From Sweltsa coloradensis (taxonomy: Eukaryota > Arthropoda > Insecta > Plecoptera > Chloroperlidae): a stretch of 64,000 nucleotides of DNA. The notes beneath the pieces are model-generated. The model was not told where the DNA came from and ran no database searches. It saw only the letters and a program-made list of their open reading frames with translations. Below are positions 1 through 10,753 of this stretch, in pieces; position 1 is the first letter of the stretch; the number at the start of each line of letters is the position of its first letter. The DNA is taken from assembly GCA_024449915.1 (NCBI GenBank), contig JAMZAV010002009.1, positions 1-64,000 of the forward strand. Direction: 5' to 3'. Both the position numbers and the translations under genes were made by a program.

Positions 1-296
1 GCACAGAGTAAAGAGAAGAAGAGTGGAAGCCCTAGGGATAGATGGTACAAGCAGATGTGGAGGAGAGAGGAGAGGATTGGCAGAGGTGGGAGATAGATAG
101 AGATGTGGGAAGACAGGAAAAAGTGGAGAGGAGTGGTGTCACGACAAGAGAAAGAAATACACGAAGATCATGTAGTCCAAGAAAATGATGTGTCGAGCTT
201 GGCAGACGATCGAACTGATTCCTGGGATGCCAAGCCCAAATGGTGGAAACACCCTTTACCCAACTACAGTATATAGTTGTTGGAATAAAGAGTAGC
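1..296 (+). mobile_element. LINE-A, 3' end fragment
   Basis: The last ~290 bases of a non-LTR retrotransposon, cut by the window edge. It aligns base for base, with small indels, to 25257-25550: a basic Arg/Trp-rich C-terminal coding segment (DRW, DWAVVGDRERWW, KKWREL in the cleaner copy), a short 3'UTR with an AATAAA signal near 284, then a TA-rich tail. Single-base gaps relative to the 25-kb copy break the reading frame, so this is a dead fragment. Confidence 0.8.
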
Positions 297-1600
297 AATG
301 TATATACGTATATATTACATAACAATCTAAAATATAATAATTATTTGAGTAACTTTAATGCAGCTGTATTCTTGAATTAAGAGTGATTCCCGTAATTTGT
401 TTAGATTCCCTACGCGACGCCTACAACTTGTCAAACTCAAAGCAGGGCTACATTAGATGAGGTGGGAAATGAGATGAAGGGTACAGTAAGGGTTGTAATT
501 GCACCGGAAACGATGGTAGTCGCTTTTGAGTTTCAATCAATAGAAATTGTCATTGACAACTAAAAAACAAAATATTTCATGAAAACAGTATCTCAGCTTC
601 CAACGGAGCTAGAAAAACAAATAAAAATTGTGTCAGACTTGCGAAAGTGTGATCAATATAATAGAGCTATTATCTAAATCGATCTTGCAAATAAACTGTT
701 TAAATAATTGCCGTACTACCCCCTTCCACTCTACGCATGACTCATCTACCCACACCATCGCTGAACTGGTCTCGAGAGCAATACGATCCCGAACGCTGCG
801 TTGAGTCGGCTACACCTGATGTATAGCGCGAATCTCAAGACGGACGCCTGCACACAATATGTTGATAAACCGCAAATCTAAGAGCTTAGTTCCATGCGAA
901 ACGCTCTTAATACAGTAAGGTAACATTTTCAATTAATATATGCAATAATTCTTTTTATTTTATCAACACTTTGATATCAATATCCACAATCTTATTAATT
1001 TCTTTTAATCTAATAAGAAGTGATCTTCAATTTAACACAATAATTAGAGGGTTATTTGTTGAGCATACCTCATTGGTCGGTAAGCTTCAAAGTGATATCA
1101 TTGCAATACATTGTAATAATTTGTAAATTCCTATAATTAACTATTGCATTTACGATAAAATTTCTTATGATATTTTTTGTAGAGCATTAAAAATCCACTA
1201 AAACAATACCTGGTTTGTTCAAATCTGATGAATACTTCTTGGGTTTTAAGAATTATTTTGGCGGCCATCTTGAGAAGCCATGACAGGTGAATTATTTGCT
1301 ACCGAGCGTGTCCCCGGTGAAATATAAACATTCTAAAATATGTGTTTCACTAGCTCCTAAATTTTTGTGCTTGTTTCCGGTTTTGAAATGTTTTTAAGCT
1401 TTTTTCCACGGACTATAATATCCTGTTGTATGCCACCTGGTTAGTGTCCAATTGCTCTGCGTAAAACCTGCCTGATCCTTTGCCAACACTTTCGTTTGAT
1501 TCTAAAAATGTCTGTAGTTGACCACATGCTCCATTGGTATTAGAGATCATCGATGTTTGTTTTCGACTTTCGAGCTATCCTTCCCATTTTTCAGCAGTGG
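297..1600. other. No gene seen; AT-rich unique-looking DNA
   Basis: No supported coding region, RNA gene or recognisable mobile element. The stretch 700-900 is locally GC-richer. Nothing here can be assigned. Confidence 0.5.
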
Positions 1601-1601
1601 T

Positions 1602-1730
1602 AAATAATAATAATAATAATAATAATAATGAATATTAGGTTTTTAAGCATAAGCCCGCTTTCAGGACATAGTTATTAAATGATAGCAATTGTCGAAAAAG
1701 TTTGCCCCAACTGGGTTGGAACCCAGAACA

Positions 1731-1771
<41 letters not shown>
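1602..1771. repeat. Two (AAT)n microsatellites
   Basis: Two AAT runs, about 1602-1629 and 1733-1771, are separated by ~100 bp of ordinary sequence. The RLE-LINE at 2827-6797 ends in the same triplet run, so one or both could be tails of truncated LINE copies; no LINE sequence is recognisable next to them. Confidence 0.7.
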
Positions 1772-1843
1772 GTTTTATATCGGTGTCTAGACCTAGGCTG
1801 TAAATTGCATTGAAACAGTTGAATTTTGTTAATTTTTTGACAG

Positions 1844-2481
1844 TTAAGGCCATTCCAGACGCTAAAATTGACTTCATTGAAGAGTTGCTTTTGTACTAAT
1901 TATTGAAATAACATGTATTAGGCTATGAAAAAAAATGAAAAAAAATATTGTCCCTATTTTCGGGGCGTACCGGCTGTTTAATTTGCATATTGCGCCTAAT
2001 TGCCCTATCAAGTCCAATTTCAAAACGGCTTTTCAGATTATCTTCATTTTTTTTAAAATTAATTTCGTCATCTCTTTGTTCATATGGTGAACAAGTTTCG
2101 TAAGGTTTTGCGAAAGGGATTACAAGTTAAAAAAATTTGATTGGCCCCATAAAATTTACCCCAACACTCAACTCAATGAGTTAAATAAAAAAATCATAAC
2201 TTGTAATCCCTTCCGCAAAACCTTACGAAACTTGTTCACTATTTTGAACAAAGAGATGACGAAATAATAAAAAAAAATGAAGATAATCTGAAAAGCCGTT
2301 TTGAAATTGAACTTGATAGCGCAATAAGGCGCAATATGCAAATTAAACAGCCGGTACGTCCCAAAAATAGCGACAATATTTTTTATTTTTTATTTTCATA
2401 GTCTAATACTGTTATCTCAATAATAAGTTACAAAAAGCAACTCTTTAATGAAGTCATTTTTAGCGTCTGGAATGGCCTTAA
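1844..2481. mobile_element. Foldback/MITE element with ~290-bp inverted arms
   Basis: The left arm (about 1844-2133) and right arm (about 2194-2481) are near-perfect reverse complements around a ~60-bp centre. Both outer ends read TTAA followed by GGCCATTCCAGACG, so the element is bounded by TTAA on both sides. TTAA is the target of piggyBac- and Kolobok-type transposases, but TTAA is also part of the palindrome here, so that assignment is only suggestive. No protein is encoded. Confidence 0.75.
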
Positions 2482-2826
2482 TGGTAAGCATATATTCATT
2501 TAGAGGCATTATTTGTAACTTCAGCAAGGTAATATATCTAAAATAGTATAATATTTAGCATTTTACGTAAGCAGCGTTAATAATTTTGCAGAATCGAGAA
2601 GATTGAAGTCTTCTAAATTCGTCAAATAAGAAAAGATTATCAAAACGAAAAGGCAAGGAGGTTGAGAAGCAAAGACCTCATCACCGCCCTGAAATTGATG
2701 AATCATTGAGAAAAGTGTTTTTAATTCTTTTTAAGTGCATTGACTTTATAAACAATAATAAATAATAGGTGACTTTGACAGATAGTAGAATTTATCTAGA
2801 ACAAGGAAAGTAGGGAATAACAGACA
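2482..2826. other. Possible 5' leader of the following LINE
   Basis: Non-coding AT-rich sequence directly before the first methionine of the RLE-type LINE. It may be the 5'UTR of that element, but no second full-length copy is present to fix the boundary. Confidence 0.3.
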
Positions 2827-3465
2827 ATGGATGTTTCTGCGGTGAATTCACTTCAGACCACCAAAGCTGGAAAAATGAGGCAGCGCATCAAATGGACAGA
2901 AGATATGAACATGTGTGTGATGCGTAGCTTTTATAGGGTAACGTTATTAGAGACTGTTTTAATAGGTTATCGACAAGGGCTCCATAGAGAGTTTATACAT
3001 GAATATCCATTGTTAGAAGTAAGTGCGCAGAGAATAGCCGACCAAAGAAGAATTATAGTTAAAAATAAAATGTTACCAGTAAACATATTAACTAGAATAA
3101 GACGCGAAGTGAAAGACGAACTACAAGCACATCAAGATGATAACGGCGCTACATCGACAGAGGACAGCGAAGAAGAAGACCAGTTGATACCAGAACTACT
3201 AGAACTTCCAGAATTACCTGTAATGCCATACCTGCTACAACTTCCAGATCTACCAGTTATACCAGAAATTCCAGACCAACCAGAACGTCCAGACCTACCA
3301 GAACGTCCGGACCTACCAGAACAACCAGACCTACCAGAACGTCCAGAACCACTAGAAATGCCAAACCATTCAAGAAGATCAAGACACCCAGAACGACTAG
3401 ACGATCAAACACAAGAGGTAGATATGAATAACGCATTAGAAAATACACCTGACATAGCCATCTAA
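2827..3465 (+). pseudogene. RLE-LINE polyprotein, N-terminal part (Myb-like + Pro-rich)
   Basis: 212 codons. Residues ~18-85 (RIKWTEDMN ... AQRIADQRRIIVKNKML) resemble the Myb/SANT-like DNA-binding segment found at the N-terminus of RLE-bearing LINE proteins, presumably for target or template contacts. After an acidic stretch (EDSEEEDQ), residues ~130-185 are a degenerate tandem repeat built on P-D-L-P-E-R, mirrored in DNA as a CCAGACCTACCAGAACGT minisatellite at 3205-3350. The frame stops at 3465 and the next homologous piece starts in another frame at 3498. Confidence 0.65.
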
Positions 3466-3497
3466 AGAAAATCCTAGCTTTAGCATTTGCAACAGCC

Positions 3498-4099
3498 ATG
3501 TCAGAGTTTGCGCACGTAGAACCAAACAAAAGACCATACATACCTAAACCCAAGCATTCAAAGGAAATGAAGACAGCGGTACACATAATGAACACACATA
3601 TTTTATCAGCATACACACAAGACGAACTATCATTTGCAGACGTTCATGCGGCAATTTACTGTGCAACTGTAGCAGTGATTAGATACTTAGGCTTAAAGTT
3701 AAAATCTGCTACCTCTTCAAAGACAAAACAAGAGAAGAAAATTCCGAAATGGGAACAGCGACTAATTGGGAGAATCGATGAGTTAGGAAAGATATCGGTA
3801 GATTGGAACAATTGCGAATGGGTAATCGATCTAAAAATGTGGCACTCTACTGCCAAAATATATTTGATAGAATCAAGGTTCACACAAAACATAAAACACT
3901 GAACAAATTTATTCACGAATATTTGGATACACTTAAACAAAAAGTAAGTGCTCTTGCTAAGAGATTAAAAAGATATATAGAATGTAGCATTAGAAAAGAA
4001 CAAAACCGAATGTTCAAAGAAAAGGAAAAACAGTTTTACCAAAAAGTATCTAGTACCGAAGAAATAACAGGAAATGGAACACCAACTAGACGGAGATAG
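3498..4099 (+). pseudogene. RLE-LINE polyprotein, linker upstream of RT
   Basis: Two overlapping reading frames, 3498-3902 (frame 3) and 3803-4099 (frame 2), carry a lysine-rich linker between the N-terminal domain and the RT. The switch near 3800-3830 implies a single-base indel. A stop at 4099 separates it from the RT. No domain is recognised; it is assigned by position and because the same family shows a conserved region here. Confidence 0.5.
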
Positions 4100-4180
4100 A
4101 AGAAGTTTTGGGCAGGAATATGGGGTAACCCGGTAGCACACAACCAGGATGCACAATGGATTCAAGACGAAAGAGCTAGG

Positions 4181-5749
4181 ATGAGCGATGTTAATGAGAT
4201 GAGATTCGAAGGTATAACTGTTGATGAATTAAAGTCGACAATCAGTGCTACACATAGCTGGAAAGCACCAGGTAATGATAATATTCAAAAATTTTGGTAT
4301 AAGAAATTCAATACTACTCACAATCAAATTAGAAAATGTCTCAACGAGTTTATAAATGGAGTTAAAGAAATACCCGAATTCTTTACTGAAGGAGTAACCT
4401 TTCTCAAACCGAAAGATAATGACACGAAGAACCCAAGTAAATATCGGCCAATTACATGTCTACCAACTATATATAAAATATACACTTCATGCATAACAAA
4501 TAAAGTATATAAGCATTGCGAAGAATACAATATCATGGCCGAGGAACACAAAAGGATGCTGTAAGAACTCGCAGGATGTAAAGAACAACTCATTATCGAC
4601 TCGACTGTAATGAACCAGGCACACAATAAGAAAAGGAATATTCACGTAAACTACATTGACTACAAGAAAGCTTATGACTCAACACCACACACATGGCTTA
4701 TTCAGATTTTACAAATATATAAAATCAACCCCGTAATTGTAAACTTTTTGAAGACAGTAATGAAGACATGGAGAACAACACTAAAACTTAATATGAAAAA
4801 CCAGCAGATAACTACAGATCCAATCCAAATTAAACGTGGCATTTTCCAAGGTGACTCATTTAGCGCATTATGGTTTTGTCTGTCATTAAACCCACTGTTG
4901 CATATGCTTAACGAATCAACATACGGATTTAAAATTAAGGACGATAATATGGTATGTCACACAATTTCTCACCTATTCTTCATGGATGATCTAAAGTTAT
5001 ATGCATCAAATTTTGTTCAACTAAACAGTTTAATCAATACTACATTTGAATTTAGTCAAGATATCTGCATGGAGTTTGGAGTAGACAAGTGTAAGACGCT
5101 ACATATCGAAAAGGGTAAGGTTACGCAGGCAGAAGAGTTCCAGCTAGATGATGGAAATAGGATTGGGGTAATGGATGATAACGAAGTATACAAATATTTA
5201 GGATTCTCACAAGCTGCCAGAATTGAACATAAAGTAATGAAAGAAAAATTGATAGATACATACAAGAAGCGACTAAAATCTATTCTCAAGACGCAACTAA
5301 ACGGTAAAAGCAAGATCACAGCAATAAATACATATGCTATACCAGTACTGACATATTCATTCGGAATCATTAAATGGACGCAGACAGACATCCACGCGCT
5401 GGAAATATTAACTCGTACTACACTTACTAAACACAGAATGCATCATCCTAAATCAGCAATAGAGAGATTGACACTTCCAAGAGAACAAGGAGGACGAGGA
5501 CTAATTGATCTGAACAACTTATATTATAAACAACTAGACATTTTAAGAAAATATTTTTTTACAATGAGCAACCAATCAACAATACACAAAGCTGTGGTGC
5601 TAGCTGACAAATCATTAACTCCACTCAATCTAGCAAACAAAAAAGTCAATCTACAAGGGAAACTCATAACTGACGCTTCAAAGAGTTACGTCTCGAAGAA
5701 AAGACCCTACACAAGAGACATTATGATGAACTACATAAAGGTCACGTAG
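4181..5749 (+). pseudogene. RLE-LINE reverse transcriptase domain
   Basis: One frame interrupted by a stop at 4562-4564. Motifs in order: SWKAPGNDNI (RT0/1 region), FLKPKDN..NPSKYRPITCLPTIYK (motif 2), YIDYKKAYDS (motif A, catalytic Asp), RGIFQGDSFSALWFCLSLNPL (motif B), FFMDDLKLYA (motif C, FMDD instead of F/YADD) and the thumb up to 5749. Its role would be target-primed reverse transcription of element RNA. The FMDD variant keeps both aspartates. The frame shifts again between 5749 and 5812. Confidence 0.8.
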
Positions 5750-5811
5750 ATATTAAAGCATCAAATAGGTGGTTAAACAACGGGGAACTATTTGGAGAAA
5801 CAGAAGGTTTT

Positions 5812-6471
5812 ATGCTGGCTATTCAAGACAGAGTGATTGCAACGAAAAATTATAAAAAATACATTATACAAGATGCGACAGTAAACGATCAATGTAGAAA
5901 ATGTAGTGTAAGGGGTGAAACAATTGAACACATCATATCCGGGTGCCAGTCACTATGTCAAACGGATTACCTCCACAGACATAACCAAGTAGCTAACATT
6001 ATTCACCAAAAACTAGCAATCAAGTACAACCTCATTGATACACACACACCTTACAACAAATACAAACCGGAGAAAGTACTAGATAGCAAAGATTTCAAAT
6101 TATATTACGAGTACGACCGCACAGTTATAACAGACCAAACTATACATCACAACAGACCGGATATAATTATAATTGACAAGAAGAAACAAGAAACTACCCT
6201 TATTGACGTTGCTGTCCCAATGTGCCATAACGTCGAGACTGCATGGAAGAAAAAAATTGACAAGTAAAGTGAACTTGCAATTGAGATCAAGAAGATGTGG
6301 AAACAGAAAAAGGTAAATACAATCCCATACGTGATATCGGCTAATGGCATCATACCGAAGAAGCTACATGAAAGCATTAAACAACTAGATCTTCCACCCA
6401 ATGTGTACATCGAGACTCAAAAGGCAGTAATACTCAACACGTGTAGAATAGTTCGTAAATTTCTAAACTAA
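5812..6471 (+). pseudogene. RLE-LINE zinc finger and restriction-like endonuclease
   Basis: Starts with a CCHC-type finger (CRKCSVRGETIEHIISGC) followed by HRHNQVANIIHQ and the endonuclease core RPDIIIIDK..ETTLIDVAVP, the PD...D signature of the restriction-like nuclease that nicks the target. A TAA at 6265-6267 interrupts the frame, but the same frame continues to the natural end (QKAVILNTCRIVRKFLN) at 6471. The C-terminal motif is repeated in the truncated copy at 14.2 kb. Confidence 0.75.
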
Positions 6472-6797
6472 GAATGATACTTCGAGATTCCGAGACAGCT
6501 TCCATCCTGACATGGTTTTCGTGGTTTCCCATAGTCCGAAGAGCAAATGCTAGGATGGCGACGAGAAATCGGCCACGACCGTACACAGCAGAAAGAAAAC
6601 ATCATCTACAAACTATATTATAAATGACTTATTTTAGTTAGAGTTAAGACAAAGTAATAATGTAGGTATGTAGGCCTAATATAGATAGGCCTACACATGG
6701 AAGTACTTGACGTAAGTCCGTACAACATGTTAGCTCCGGTTTTGACCGAGTTTGTATGAAATACATCCAATAAAAAATAATAATAATAATAATAATA
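6472..6797 (+). other. 3'UTR and (AAT)n tail of the RLE-LINE
   Basis: About 300 bp after the polyprotein stop, matching 14285-14512 in the second copy. It ends in an AATAAA-like signal and an AAT run. Two TAGGCCTA palindromes (6671-6678, 6686-6693) are present here but not at the corresponding place in the second copy. Confidence 0.75.
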
Positions 6798-7449
6798 AAT
6801 CAATGTCTTTTCTTAAACACATATAGGCCTATATACATAATTAAACTAGGATCATGATAAAACATGTTTCAGTGGGGAAAGGTTCAGAAGGAAGACGGCT
6901 TACCTTAAATAAAAATGTTAGGTAGGTCACACAGATATAAATGGATTAAAATTTAAAAGTACTAGTTGCTGATACGTTTCCAGCAACTTGTGGTCATTAT
7001 CACTCAGTGTGAGTAGAGGTTAGGGCCCATACAATTATTTTACACAATTTTATTTTCATAAGTACACATTTATATTCACGGTACCAATTATAAATTCACA
7101 ATGGAAACAACACACGTCAAGTCGTCAGGTTTCAATCAAATAATAGTAAGCTGATTTTTATTGAACTGATGCAGTAGCCAATCGCATCACTGTTGTCGAC
7201 ATCATTATCCACAACGTTATCGAAACGGCTCCATCTTGGTCTACTGGCCAACTTAACATTGATGAGAAGGGATATAACCATTCTTTTGGCAAGACAATCA
7301 CAGGGGTTGTTTTGTAAGTCCATACCAGAGCCAGCATTAAGATGCCCTATAAATAACAATAAGTATTATTACCAACCAGCTTCAACTCCATATAACTAAG
7401 CAAATCATCATTAATTCAATATTATATACATATAATAGCATTTACAGAT
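6798..7449. other. No gene seen
   Basis: No homology recognised; short reading frames on both strands around 7130-7400 look like chance. Confidence 0.5.
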
Positions 7450-7738
7450 TTTATTTTTATCCATAAAGGGATTGACAAACGGAATGATAAGGTTGGAGCT
7501 GTCTTTGTTGATCTTAGGAAAGCATTTGATTAAGTACCTTTTTTAACCTCTTTTAATAAAACTAAAAACCAGGTATAACATAAGTCCTTATTTAGTATGA
7601 TTGGAGAAGGGTTGACAGGTTGGGAAAGCATAGAGAACATAAAGAACATAAAACCCAGCCTGAAGGGCTGGGGGCGACAAAACTTTTCACCTGCTGATGA
7701 CAACTGCAGCTAATTTAAATTTTTTTAAAGTTGTTTGT

Positions 7739-7795
7739 TACCTTAATCCACGACGCGTTTCGTCCTTCTGGGACTCATTAGGCGGATGGTGGCCA
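7739..7795 (-). ncRNA. Hammerhead ribozyme, degenerate copy
   Basis: Reverse complement of the ribozyme at 8316-8372 with one change in the catalytic core: CTGATGAG has become CTAATGAG (invariant G to A). This substitution in the conserved core should abolish or greatly reduce cleavage. Stem II (GTCC/GGAC) and GAAAC are kept. Confidence 0.75.
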
Positions 7796-8089
7796 CTAAA
7801 AATCGGCTAACTACATGCAAAAAAACTCACAACACATAACTAAACCTGTGGTAAGGCCACGCAAGAAGTAAATTCTGCATGCATGTTATCATCAGCAAGG
7901 TTACTTCACACACCATTCATACTGGGGCACACAGTCAGCACAGACAGTAAGGGGACTTCCCTCCCAACTCTGCTGTGTTGTGACTTTCCACCCTTCCTAT
8001 CTCTAACCTTTTCTCTTAGAATGAATGAAGAGGCACCCTTGCCCAGCAACAGCAGGAGGGGCAGCTTTTCTCTTGTTGCCAAGGGTCCT

Positions 8090-8100
8090 GGTTCGAATCC
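8090..8100 (+). promoter_or_regulatory. RNA polymerase III B box in hammerhead element copy 1
   Basis: GGTTCGAATCC is a perfect match to the tRNA T-arm/B-box consensus GGTTCRANNCC. It is preceded by GTTGCCAAGGGTCCT and sits in a tRNA-like 3' half. No convincing A box is seen at the usual 30-60 bp upstream. Confidence 0.55.
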
Positions 8101-8315
8101 AGGGTAAGTCATGGATTTCTTGTCTCCCGAGCACCAGAGTTTGGGAGGGAAGCCCCCTTACTCTCTGTGCTGACGGTGTGGCTCAGTATGTATGGTGTGT
8201 GAAGTAACCATGCTGATGATGATAACATGCATGCAGAATTTACTTCTTGCGTGGCCCTACCACAGGTTTGGTTATGTGTTGTGAGTTTTGTTTGCATGTA
8301 GTAAGCTGATTTTTA

Positions 8316-8372
8316 GTGGCCACCATCCGCCTGATGAGTCCCAGAAGGACGAAACGCGTCGTGGATTAAGGT
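8316..8372 (+). ncRNA. Type I hammerhead ribozyme (copy 1)
   Basis: All core elements are present in order: stem I 5' strand ACC-AT-CCGC, CTGATGAG, stem II GTCC with loop CAGAA and GGAC, CGAAAC, a minimal stem III (ACGCGT), the cleavage triplet GTC (predicted cut after C8360), then stem I 3' strand GTGG-ATTAA-GGT, which pairs with CCGC and ACC. A one- to two-pair stem III is typical of hammerheads in Penelope-like elements, animal retrozymes and the schistosome SINE-like satellite. Activity is inferred, not shown. Confidence 0.85.
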
Positions 8373-8950
8373 AACAAACAACTTTAAATTAGCTGCAGTT
8401 GTCATCAGCAGGTGAAAAGTTTTGTCGCCCCCAGCCCTTCAGGCTGGGTTTTATGTTCTTTATGTTCTCTATGCTTTCCCAACCTGTCAACCCTTCTCCA
8501 ATCATACTAAACTAGCCAATTGGCCTTTTCCTAATTGAAACTAATAAGTCCTTATTTGTTACCAATTATGGTGGATTACTTTTTAAAAAGAAAAATGTTT
8601 ATCAGCCTTGCAAAATATAGTTCAAAAGTATTCAATCTTTTTTTGTGGAGTACCCCAAGGATCAATATTAGGACTCCTTTTATTTATTCTCTAGTCGATG
8701 ATATATCTACTATAATGGCCGGAAGAAGTTCTCAAGAGGATGGATGCTTGGTTTAAAACTAAAGAACTTGATATTAATAATAATTAAACAAATTTTATGA
8801 TTTTTCATAAGGCTAATGATAGAAGCATGAATGATATTCATTTGACGTTGAATTAAGTTAATTTCTAGAGTGTATGAATTTAAATATCTTTGAGTTTTCT
8901 TAGATTGTAATTAAATTTTAAGATACATTATGAATATGTATGCAATAAAG

Positions 8951-9437
8951 CAGGGTTGCCACTTTCAAGGATATTATCCTTTTCTCAGGATTTTTAGAGT
9001 GTCTCAAGGATAACAGGATTTTGGGCAAAATCTTAGGATTTTCTACTGTCTTTAAAAAATACATTAAATTAATACATTTTTAAATTCAGCCAAAAAAAGC
9101 AATGTAGGCAGTAAAAAACATCAGGAACTAGTAAAAATAAACATAAGTGACTGCATAGACCTCACATTTACCGCAAGTGGTAGTTATGGTGAGTAGGCCT
9201 AAAAGTAAAACGTTAAAATACATTGGAAGAAAATTCTGATTCTTATGCGTTTGTCTGCACGTAATTTTGACTAGATTCTCGAAAATCAGGCTGGCATAAC
9301 ATATTTTGGTATGAAACCTGAAAATTTGTAACATTCCTTCGCGGTTATAATACGCTAATGCTGAATAACTGTTTTCAAGGATTTCTCAGGATTTTTTAAG
9401 TATCTTTCAAGGATAAAAAAATTGACTTGGTGGCAAA
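8951..9437. mobile_element. Possible hAT-like MITE rich in an AAGGATT motif
   Basis: Starts CAGGGTTGCCACTTTC and ends near TTGGTGGCAAAG, giving a short inverted TTGCCAC/GTGGCAA terminus. The inside repeats CAAGGATA / CAGGATTTT about eight times near both ends. No target duplication was found, so limits are approximate. Confidence 0.4.
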
Positions 9438-10753
9438 GTATCATTAGCAACTGGAATTATAAGTAGAATGAAGAGGTTTATAACCGAGAGAATATTGAGG
9501 TTACTTGTTGATTGTTATATTCACTCTGTTATTGATTATGCTTATTGGTTTGGGCAGTATAGCTAGGTGGATTAGCCTAACAATTAGGGATTTTGTGGTA
9601 GAGGCGTGTATTTTGGATTGTATACTCAGAACACTATTCTAAGAAAATTGCCTCGAGGTTCCATGACAAAATCCATCCGGCTAAGGGGGTGGGAGGGAGT
9701 GAAAAATGGCATTTTAAAAAAATTCAAAAATTCAAAAAGTAAACTAATTTTAATCCTAAGATTACAAAATTAAGACATATTGTGGATAAAAGTCGAAAAT
9801 GTAATAACAAAATTATGTAATAACATATATGTATATCTGTCCAGATTATGCACCTTTTGACATTTATTCACAACTTTACTCACTGTGCTGGGAGGATAAC
9901 CTACCAGTCATAGGTTTTGTGATACGGCCATGAATTTTGGCTAAAACACTCAGGAAATGTCCTTTAAAAAATGGCCCAGGGTGCCCTACAAAAAGTTGCT
10001 TGCTTAGAGGAGAAAGAGAAGAGAGAGAAAGGGGTTGATAAAACTAAAATAAAGAAATCCATATTCAAATAAAGTATTTAGAACGCCAAATTAATATGTA
10101 TTGTAGATAAAGGTTTAAAATATTATTTAAAAAAATTAAATTTCCTCATGTATATAAATTGTGCCCTTTGACCCATTTTCACAAAAATGTTAATATTACG
10201 AAAGTGTATCGTGTGACCACTCGTTTTGTCCCAAATTATGACAATAATAAGAATTAGGATGAAAATATGTTTTTTAATATCTTGGGTACATTTTCACACA
10301 TGGTCTTTGACCCATTTTCTAAGAATAAGCGTCAAACAGCGTGTTTAGAGTAACATAGCCTCAGTGGCGTAACTAGCCCTTGTTTTCTTGGGGAGCGAAC
10401 ATTTTTATAACCACAAATAATTTTTTTGTGGGAAACCTTCCCATGGTGCAATTAATGCCCCTCTTCAGGTGTCTTAACTAGGTATGTTGCGGATAGGACA
10501 ATTGTGAAGAGATGTTCGAGCACTCAAGAGGACTCAATCCCTTGCATTCGCATTAACGACTGAGGAAAACCTCGGAAAAAACCTTCAGTCAGGATTGCCG
10601 GTCTCGAAGGGATTTGAACCCGAGACCTCACACTGTCACCTATGTATCCTGGTATAATGGGGCTCTGGGGGACCCCCCCCCCCCAACTAGTGCGTGGCAG
10701 TGGCAGTGGCGGCTATTCAACTAATTATCAGGTGTGCACTGAGCAGTGGTGTC
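9438..10753. other. No gene seen
   Basis: AT-rich sequence with a C run at 10673-10684. Repeated wording (CCTTTGACCCATTTT near 10170 and 10310) suggests old duplicated repeat DNA. No coding region is supported. Confidence 0.45.

Larger units (their letters stand above)
2827..6797 (+). mobile_element. RLE-type non-LTR retrotransposon (R4/Dong-like), degenerate
   Basis: A nearly full-length LINE with one polyprotein in the order Myb-like N-terminus, proline-rich linker, reverse transcriptase, CCHC zinc finger, PD-(D/E)XK restriction-like endonuclease, then 3'UTR, AATAAA and an (AAT)n tail at 6769-6797. The coding path moves through frames 1, 3, 2 and 1 and meets stops at 4099, 4564 and 6267, so the copy is dead. 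An endonuclease C-terminal to the RT, rather than an N-terminal AP endonuclease, is the hallmark of the R2/R4/NeSL group; the clade call rests on domain order and general resemblance. A 5'-truncated sibling lies at 14216-14512. Confidence 0.8.
7594..8543 (+). mobile_element. Hammerhead-bearing element, copy 1 (foldback form)
   Basis: A 950-bp insertion flanked by a perfect 14-bp target duplication (7580-7593, 8544-8557). The 3' ~350 bp of the element are present twice in opposite orientation (about 7594-7945 and 8150-8503), so the RNA would fold into a long hairpin. The + arm has an intact hammerhead core (8316-8372); the inverted arm has a mutated one. A B box lies at 8090-8100 and a GC hairpin (CCCAGCC/GGCTGGG) near each end. 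At the right end the element's 3' sequence (CTCCAATCATACTA) runs straight into the sequence that starts copy 3 (AACTAGCC.ATTGGCC). Long variable target duplications and inverted partial copies recall Penelope-like elements and retrozymes. Confidence 0.75.
7450..8760 (+). pseudogene. LINE-D reverse transcriptase remnant, split by an insertion
   Basis: Left part (7450-7593) encodes KGIDKRNDKVGAVFVDLRKAFD, an RT motif A with the catalytic Asp, followed by a stop. Right part (8558-8760) encodes GVPQGSILGLLLFIL, RT motif B. The gap is exactly the hammerhead element, bounded by the duplicated target ATAAGTCCTTATTT (7580-7593 and 8544-8557). Removing the insertion places motifs A and B at a normal distance. 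The host LINE is of the jockey/CR1 type by motif wording and is decayed. Confidence 0.65.

Noticed and set aside
3257..3616. Minus-strand reading frame of 119 codons rich in Leu/Val
   Set aside because: It is the mirror of the proline-rich repeat in the RLE-LINE polyprotein; its repeats follow from that sequence and it has no motifs of its own.
7883..8297. Several 60-75 codon frames in the hammerhead elements (also 13568-14006 and 35969-36406)
   Set aside because: The same texts on both strands follow from the inverted arms and repeat copies; no start context, domains or consistent frame between copies.
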